NCBI GenBank assembly: GCA_934547065.1 | Contig: CAKTEF010000015.1 | Span: forward strand, 1 to 43,299 | DNA: 43,299 bases | Origin: an uncultured Faecalibacterium sp. | GTDB lineage: Bacteria; Bacillota; Clostridia; Oscillospirales; Ruminococcaceae | Direction: 5' to 3' | Shown: in pieces, positions 38,137-43,299 of the stretch | Layout: the number at the start of each line of letters is the position of its first letter | Position numbering within the stretch: position 1 is the first letter of the stretch | The notes under the pieces: generated by a model | The model's input: the letters and a program-made list of their open reading frames with translations, nothing else | Told to the model about the DNA's origin: nothing | Database searches by the model: none | Program-made: the position numbers and the translations under genes

Positions 38137-39516
38137 TTACTGGTTGTCGGTCACCATCATCTTGCCGGCCTTGTAGATGTCGCCGCAGCCCAGCGTGATG
38201 ACCAGATCGCCCTCGCGGGCATTCTGTTTCACCCAGTCGGCGGCAGCTTCCAGGCTGTCCACCAGAACCGAGTTGGGGATCTGCGCTGCCAGCTTTGCGC
38301 TGGTAATGGTGGGGTCGTTCGGCTCACGGCTGCCCATGATGGGGGTGATGACCGTGATATCCGGGATCTTGAACACGTCCACAAAGTCGTTGAGCAGCAT
38401 CTTGGTCCGGCTGTATGTAAACGGCTGGTGGACGGCGATCAGGCGCTTGTAGTTCATCTCGCGGGCGGTGGTCAGGGTCGCACGGATCTCGGTGGGGTGA
38501 TGGGCATAGTCGTCCACCACCACAGCGCCGTTGCACTCGCCGTACAGCTCAAAGCGGCGGCCTGCGCCTCTGAAGTTCAGGGCAGCCTCCGCGCACTGCT
38601 CCACGGTCAGGCCCGCAAAGCGGCAGACGGCACACATGGCAAGCGCATTGTAAACGTTGTGGCGGCCGGGCACCGACAGGCGGATGTGGCCCGTGACCTT
38701 GCTCCACTCCTTGAGGTCGAACTCAAAGAAGCCGGGTTTGTACTCCTGCACATGGATGGCGCGGTAGTCGCCGTCGTTGTCAATGCCAAAGGTGCGCACG
38801 CGGCGGTCCAGGGTGTACATGACATCCATGGTGTTCTTATCATCGGCGTTGGCAAAGATCATGAACTGAGTCATCAGGGCAAAGCGCTTGAATGCAAACT
38901 TCAGCTCGCCCATGCTGCCGTAATAATCCAGATGGTCATTGTCGATGTTCAGAACCACCGAGAGATACGGGGTCAGCTTCAGGAACGTCTCGGAGTACTC
39001 GCAGGCCTCGATGACGATCTCATTGCCCTTGCCGGCCTTGCCGTAGCCGCCGATCAGGGGCAGCTTGCCGCCGATGACAGCCGCAGGATCGCGCCCTGCC
39101 AGCTCCAGCGCCGTGGTGATCATCGAAGTGGTCGTGGTCTTGCCGTGGGTGCCGGACACGCAGATGCTGTCCTTGTACAGGCGGCTCACATAGCCCAGCA
39201 GAACACTGCGCTCCACCGTGGGGATGCCGTAGGAGGCCGCCGCATTCAGCTCCACATTCTCCTTGGCAATGGCCGCCGAATAAACCACCAGGTCCACGCC
39301 GATCACATTGTCCGCACTGTGACCCAGGCTGACCTTGATGCCCATTTCCCGCTCGGAGCGGATGATGCTGCCATCCAGTACATCGCTGCCGGAGATCACA
39401 TAGCCCTTTGTGGCAAGGATCTGGATCAGGGGATACATTCCACTGCCGCCGCAGCCAATAAAATGGATCTTTTTCACATGATCCAGCAGATGTTGGGTAT
39501 AATCGGTAATGAACAT
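38137..39516 (-). CDS. murC: UDP-N-acetylmuramate-L-alanine ligase
   Basis: Adds L-Ala to UDP-MurNAc in peptidoglycan synthesis; 459 residues. IHFIGCGGSGMYPLIQ at the N-terminus, SGTHGKTTTTSMI (ATP P-loop), LNIDNDHLDYYGSM, VVVDDYAHHPTEIRATL and HQPFTYSRTKML. ATG at 39516 is chosen as the family start with GGAGGT about 10 nt upstream; an upstream TTG lies in the ribosome site itself. Confidence 0.96.
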   Translation of the reverse strand: MFITDYTQHLLDHVKKIHFIGCGGSGMYPLIQILATKGYVISGSDVLDGSIIRSEREMGIKVSLGHSADNVIGVDLVVYSAAIAKENVELNAAASYGIPTVERSVLLGYVSRLYKDSICVSGTHGKTTTTSMITTALELAGRDPAAVIGGKLPLIGGYGKAGKGNEIVIEACEYSETFLKLTPYLSVVLNIDNDHLDYYGSMGELKFAFKRFALMTQFMIFANADDKNTMDVMYTLDRRVRTFGIDNDGDYRAIHVQEYKPGFFEFDLKEWSKVTGHIRLSVPGRHNVYNALAMCAVCRFAGLTVEQCAEAALNFRGAGRRFELYGECNGAVVVDDYAHHPTEIRATLTTAREMNYKRLIAVHQPFTYSRTKMLLNDFVDVFKIPDITVITPIMGSREPNDPTITSAKLAAQIPNSVLVDSLEAAADWVKQNAREGDLVITLGCGDIYKAGKMMVTDNQ

Positions 39517-40008
39517 AGTAAGGCAAACCTCCAATAAGTCAAAACGTCCGCAGTGCAGACCGATTCCATCTTAATCTTCATGGTGTAATACATATTATAT
39601 AATTTTTGGCGGACAAAATAAACAGTTCCGAGCGAATTTTCGGAAAGAACCATAAAATCCACCCAAATTTTGTGACAACTGTACAGAAAGACAGCAGAAT
39701 TTCCAACCTTTTGCGCATTCTGTCAAGGCATTTCCCGCCTGATCTTCCTGTATCAGGCCTTACTTTTCAGGATCCTGTTGTACCGGATCACCGCGTCTGC
39801 CCGGTCAGCTTCCGGTAGAGCTTCATCAGCTCCGCCACGCAGGCGCTTTCACTGGTGCGCGCCGCGGTTCCTTCTCCTGTTCTGTAAAGGGTTTGTCCCA
39901 TTGTACCACAAAGCAGCCCGGCAAAAAAGCGGGGCCGCCACACAGAATTTGTGCAGCGGCCCCAAGCCGGTTTCATAATTTACATTTTAACATCGCTTAC
40001 AGGACCGC
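39517..40008. other. Intergenic region between murC and the surface protein
   Basis: Contains a strong minus-strand terminator (39921-39964), then TTTTTT-17 bp-TACAAT (-10 near 39902), GCCTGAT-8-ATCAGGC (39738-39759) and AT-rich sequence with TATAAT near 39600. It may carry a long murC leader or a small RNA. No gene could be supported. Confidence 0.5.
39921..39964 (-). terminator. Terminator of the surface-protein gene
   Basis: Minus strand GGGGCCGCTGCACA-AATTC-TGTGTGGCGGCCCC followed by GCTTTTTT. Confidence 0.92.
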
Positions 40009-42453
40009 TCAGGCGTTTTTCTTCAGCTCCTGTGCTTTCTGCCATGCTTTCAGCACATCGATCCGGCTCACAGCGTTGTCGGGATAGAACTTCATTTCTT
40101 CCGGTGCCGTGCCCTCCTCGTTGCGATCCGGGATCAGGTCATTTTCCATGGCCCAGCGGGCGGCGTGCTGCAGGTCCATATCCTGTTCTTCCTGGCCGAC
40201 ATCGGGGTAGAGCCGTTCCGATTCGGGCATCGGCTTGCCTGCATCCTCCCACAGCATCACGGCAAGGGCGCTGCGGTTGGCGGGGAAATAGGGCAGATCC
40301 ATCAGATAGCCTGCAAATTCCGTGCCCAGGGAATAGGCCTGATAGCCCAGCACCATGGTCCCCACAACGGCCGTGCCAATGATCGCGGCCGTGCCCAGCA
40401 CAGTGGACCCATCATCTTCAATGGTGGCATCCCGGTACTGCGCGGCAATGTCCACACTCTCGCGCATGGTAAAGGTGATGGTCTCGGCCTTGTAATTCTG
40501 TTCCGACGGCAGGGAGAAGCTGCCGGTCGTCCAGATATCAAACACCATGCCCTCCGGGATCTGGGTCTTGTCCAGCGTCACGGTCACTTTTACGTTGTCC
40601 TCCGGGATCGAGTAGGTCTTTTTGTCGCCGGTCACGACAGGGACAATGTTCAGCGTCCGGCCGTCTTTTTCCACGGTGACATTGCCGCCGGTCACGGACA
40701 GCGTTTTAGTCCCCGTAAGATTCGTCGTGTTGCTTCCCAGCTCCACAGCATCCCGCACCACAGTTGCGGTCAACTTCTGCTCGCCGGCATTTTTGGGGGT
40801 AATGCGGAACGTATACTGATTCTTCGCAGCATCGCCCAGACCAATTTCCAGGCCGCTTTCCGGCATGTGCTGATACGCGCCGGTTTCGTCCTGATATTCG
40901 ATCTCGCCGTTCTTGTCGCCAAAGGTCAGGATACCGTTGCCGGTGCTGCCCGCATGGGCAAGGGTCACGGTAAACTCTGCCGGTTCTTCTGCTTTGATCG
41001 CATCTTCATCTTCCAGACCGCTGACGGTCACGCCAACTTTCTTGGAAAGGCAGCGATATTCCTTGCCATCCGCGGTCTTTTTGTAGCCCACCAGATAATC
41101 TGCATTCGCACTCGTCAGGTTCAGATTCTTCTGATAATCCGTTCCCGTGGTGGATGTAGTCAGCTGACGGCCATCCTTCGGGTCGGCGCAGCCAACGGTA
41201 GCATTGCGATTGAAAGTTTCGTTAATTGAGATTTTCTGGTTTGCATTCAGATAAATGTCCGTACCATTGTTTTCAAACTCAGCATTTTCCAAAACGACAA
41301 CTGGTGAACCATCTCCTACATGAATGCCGTACCCGGCACCATGAATTTTACCGTCATTGACTACGGTTCTTACATAAGATCCACCTCCACATGTATAGAG
41401 TGCTGCCCGCTTCGATGCACCCAGCACTTCAATGATTCCATCATCGAACTGCAGATTTCCATTTCCCCAAGCACCGCTTTCGGCAGTTTCACAATTCATG
41501 ATTGCATCTAATGAGCCGCTTCGACTATAAAACTTTGGTATGCTAATGGAGCTGTCAATTTTGACAGTTGCATTATTTCGGAGTACTAATCCACTTTGGG
41601 TACTGGTAAATGTGCCTCCATGAATCTCCAGCGTTACCCCTTGATAACCTCTATGCGTGGAAACATCAAGTGTAGGCATTCTGTTGGAACCACCTTCAAA
41701 CTCGCCACCATTGATGGTTACATCAACTTTACTCCTACTGGCTATATTAGATACAACTACATCCGTACGATAATCGTTTGTGTATCTTCCACTGTTGATC
41801 GTTAATTTTCCGGCATTATCAATTATAGTTGGACGAGAGATAGCATGGGCAGTGACATTGTCCAACGTTACTTCTGCATGGCCTCCTTCTACATAGATCG
41901 CGCTATATAAATTTCCGCCTACATTGATTGTCGAGTTTTTAATTTTTACTTTTGGCGCTTTATTGGCATAAATTCCATTAAGCTCACCGACTTTAATGCC
42001 ATCGGTGTTTGTTTTTCCTTGAATTTCAATTCCGTCAACTTCAATTTGATTTCCGTCAGCGAAGGTAAAAGCGGTACCGCTTGTAATTATATATTTTCCT
42101 CCTGATATTTCTGCCTTATCACCTTTAAAATACAGAAAACGATTTCCCTCATAAGTCCCTTTATTGTTGAGAGTTAGCTTTCCTCCTTCTTCAACCTTTA
42201 AAAAGAGATCGGAACCATTCTTTTTTATAGTATTTCCTTCTGCAATGTTGATGGTGACCGGGTCACTGGTATTGATTGTAATCGTCCCTGTATATTCACC
42301 ACTCAAGCTATAAGTACCGCCTTGCTCAATGGTCTCACCATCTCCGATTCTGCGGCCAATATTCTCTTCCGCAAATGCTGGCACTGCCCCCGCAGGCAGG
42401 AATGTCAGCATCATACTGAACGCCAGTAAGAGGCTGATGAGCCGTTTTTTCAT
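40009..42453 (-). CDS. Large secreted surface protein: right-handed beta-helix, Ig-like and SLH-like regions
   Basis: 814 residues. Signal peptide 1-28 (MKKRLISLLLAFSMMLTFLPA...AFA). Residues 40-430 are rungs of short strands rich in N, G, T, I and V (such as VTINIAEGNTIKKNGSD, GGKYIITSGTAF, KVKIKNSTINVGG, KLTINSGRYTND), the pattern of a pectate-lyase-like beta-helix. Residues 460-680 look like Ig/Ca-x-beta repeats (VTVSGLEDED...FTVTLAHAGSTGNG). A hydrophobic Gly/Ala-rich segment (683-718) and an SLH-like module (720-814: FPANRSALAVMLWEDAGKP, YPDV, AARWAMENDLIPD) follow. No catalytic residues were recognised; adhesion or carbohydrate binding is likely. AAGGAGG precedes the ATG. The first half of the gene is clearly more AT-rich than the second. 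Confidence 0.9.
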   Translation of the reverse strand: MKKRLISLLLAFSMMLTFLPAGAVPAFAEENIGRRIGDGETIEQGGTYSLSGEYTGTITINTSDPVTINIAEGNTIKKNGSDLFLKVEEGGKLTLNNKGTYEGNRFLYFKGDKAEISGGKYIITSGTAFTFADGNQIEVDGIEIQGKTNTDGIKVGELNGIYANKAPKVKIKNSTINVGGNLYSAIYVEGGHAEVTLDNVTAHAISRPTIIDNAGKLTINSGRYTNDYRTDVVVSNIASRSKVDVTINGGEFEGGSNRMPTLDVSTHRGYQGVTLEIHGGTFTSTQSGLVLRNNATVKIDSSISIPKFYSRSGSLDAIMNCETAESGAWGNGNLQFDDGIIEVLGASKRAALYTCGGGSYVRTVVNDGKIHGAGYGIHVGDGSPVVVLENAEFENNGTDIYLNANQKISINETFNRNATVGCADPKDGRQLTTSTTGTDYQKNLNLTSANADYLVGYKKTADGKEYRCLSKKVGVTVSGLEDEDAIKAEEPAEFTVTLAHAGSTGNGILTFGDKNGEIEYQDETGAYQHMPESGLEIGLGDAAKNQYTFRITPKNAGEQKLTATVVRDAVELGSNTTNLTGTKTLSVTGGNVTVEKDGRTLNIVPVVTGDKKTYSIPEDNVKVTVTLDKTQIPEGMVFDIWTTGSFSLPSEQNYKAETITFTMRESVDIAAQYRDATIEDDGSTVLGTAAIIGTAVVGTMVLGYQAYSLGTEFAGYLMDLPYFPANRSALAVMLWEDAGKPMPESERLYPDVGQEEQDMDLQHAARWAMENDLIPDRNEEGTAPEEMKFYPDNAVSRIDVLKAWQKAQELKKNA

Positions 42454-42514
42454 AAAAATCCTCCTTTGTCAGTCATCAATACGCCCAATTACTCCACAAA
42501 AAGCACCCCCGTAA

Positions 42515-42563
42515 ACAGAAAAAAGCGCTGCACCAGCCGCCAAATGGCTGATCCAACGCTTTG
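42515..42563 (-). terminator. Strong minus-strand terminator before the surface-protein gene
   Basis: Minus strand AGCGTTG-GA-TCAGCC ... GGCTG-GT-GCAGCGCT followed by TTTTTTCTG. It ends an unknown leftward RNA just before the surface-protein gene: extended rRNA read-through, a small RNA from 42564-42950, or an attenuator. An outer pair GCACCCC / GGGGTGC brackets it. The remaining 42564-42950 holds short dyads but no gene I can support. Confidence 0.75.
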
Positions 42564-42952
42564 CGTTTTGTACTTTCGGGGTGCCCGCCCTTTCGATCCA
42601 TGCCCTGCATTGCCGCCTCCAAAAGGAAAAGCAGCGATGATTCCCTGAAAAGCCTGCATCTCCCACAAGCTTCTCCATAAATCTGCACCGGCTGCCCCTT
42701 TGGGGCGCTGGCACGGTTTCCGCATGAAAGAAAGGGTTGCAGAGCAAAGTGCAGCTGACGGCCCCTACCGAGCTTTCCGCCTTGCGTCACAGCCTTCCGA
42801 CTGGCTTGCCGATCTTTCTATTTTGATAATAAGGGACTTTTCATGTCCATCTTACCCCCCCATAAAAAATCAAGGGGTCCGGGAAAAATTTGTAAATACT
42901 CACAATTCCATGGGATTTTTTCAGGGCACTTTGACAAAGGAAACTCCGCACA

Positions 42953-42993
42953 GCAAAAAACAAGCCCCCAAGGACATACATCCTCAGGGGCTT
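42953..42993 (-). terminator. rRNA operon terminator
   Basis: Minus strand AAGCCCC-TG-AGGA-TGTATG-TCCT-T-GGGGGCTT followed by GTTTTTT, 8 nt behind the 5S rRNA. Confidence 0.88.
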
Positions 42994-43000
42994 CATTTAA

Positions 43001-43117
<117 letters not shown>

Positions 43118-43243
43118 AATATGACTGAATCAGTATAACACAATTGTTCTACTGTGTCCAGTGTTTCTGAAAGACGTGCCTTCAAAACTGAATAATCACT
43201 GCTACTTCTCGTTGGCTCTTTATGAGAGCTTCAAGCGAATTGT

Positions 43244-43299
43244 GGTCAAACCCTCGATCTATTAGTACACACTTGCTGAATGGATCACTCCACTTACAC
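43244..43299 (-). rRNA. rrl: 23S ribosomal RNA, 3' end (cut by window edge)
   Basis: Minus strand contains TGTGTACTAATAGATCGAGG and ends GGTTTGACC, the conserved 3' end of bacterial 23S rRNA. The 126-bp 23S-5S spacer (43118-43243) has no tRNA gene. Confidence 0.93.

Noticed and set aside
39788..39901. 37-codon minus-strand ORF starting MGQTLYRTGEG and ending KLYRKLTGQTR
   Set aside because: Its ATG overlaps a promoter-like TACAAT and has no ribosome site. Internal GTG alternatives are very short. Left as unproven in the murC upstream region.
42476..42790. Overlapping 78-104 codon ORFs on the minus strand between 5S rRNA and the surface protein
   Set aside because: They run straight through strong terminator and dyad sequences, lack ribosome sites and are Cys/Trp/Arg-rich, as expected for translated hairpin DNA.
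42841..42950. 6S RNA, RNase P RNA or SRP RNA in the 5S downstream region
   Set aside because: None of the conserved cores of these RNAs could be found by eye; a covariance search would be needed.

Overview
The window reads as chromosomal DNA of a GC-rich, low-oxygen Firmicute of the Oscillospiraceae/Ruminococcaceae, most like Faecalibacterium or a close relative. This is inferred from gene content and style: a FASII cluster using FabK, a two-subunit class I fumarase, an IreB protein, CIRCE control of clpB, ECF vitamin uptake, strong AGGAGG ribosome sites, and intergenic palindromic repeats. No 16S sequence is present to confirm it.

Layout. 1-2.2 kb: 5' part of clpB under a CIRCE operator, then a trigger-factor-like PPIase lipoprotein. 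2.3-2.7 kb: a decayed type I toxin-antitoxin-like locus. 2.7-5.4 kb: malic enzyme and two-subunit fumarase, one operon for malate/fumarate interconversion. 5.5-9.4 kb: a DtxR-family regulator, a small lipoprotein, a MazF toxin without MazE, acpS, ireB, an interspersed repeat and a tRNA-dihydrouridine synthase. 9.4-9.8 kb: an intact copy of the type I locus (39-residue membrane peptide, converging antisense RNA promoter, shared two-way terminator). 9.8-11.5 kb: cysK and a divergent Rrf2 regulator. 11.6-16.5 kb: an MMPL-type exporter with a secreted coiled-coil partner and a divergent TetR regulator with two visible operators. 16.6-17.9 kb: tRNA-Val(GAC), then 400 bp of palindromes that include two inverted pieces of the tRNA 3' end, then a more AT-rich nucleoside phosphorylase. 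18.0-26.5 kb: ten-gene fatty-acid operon acpP-accD-accA-fabH-fabK-(NMO)-fabD-fabG-fabF-fabZ, transcribed leftward. 26.8-28.2 kb: a secreted protein and a 330-bp repeat with perfect 16-bp terminal inverted repeats. 28.3-32.3 kb: coenzyme A genes (ECF S component, oxidoreductase, coaX; divergent coaBC). 32.5-33.4 kb: rplM-rpsI. 33.7-38.1 kb: membrane protein, TtcA-like PP-loop enzyme, alr, lepA. 38.1-39.5 kb: murC. 40.0-42.5 kb: large surface protein with beta-helix and SLH-like regions. 43.0-43.3 kb: 5S rRNA and the 3' end of 23S rRNA on the minus strand.

Most of the window is ordinary core genome. The most unusual parts are the paired type I toxin-antitoxin-like loci (2.34-2.67 kb and 9.38-9.84 kb), where one copy seems to have lost the toxin start by internal deletion but keeps all RNA signals, and the structured region behind tRNA-Val. 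Protein identities come from motifs and overall sequence read by eye; no database search was run.
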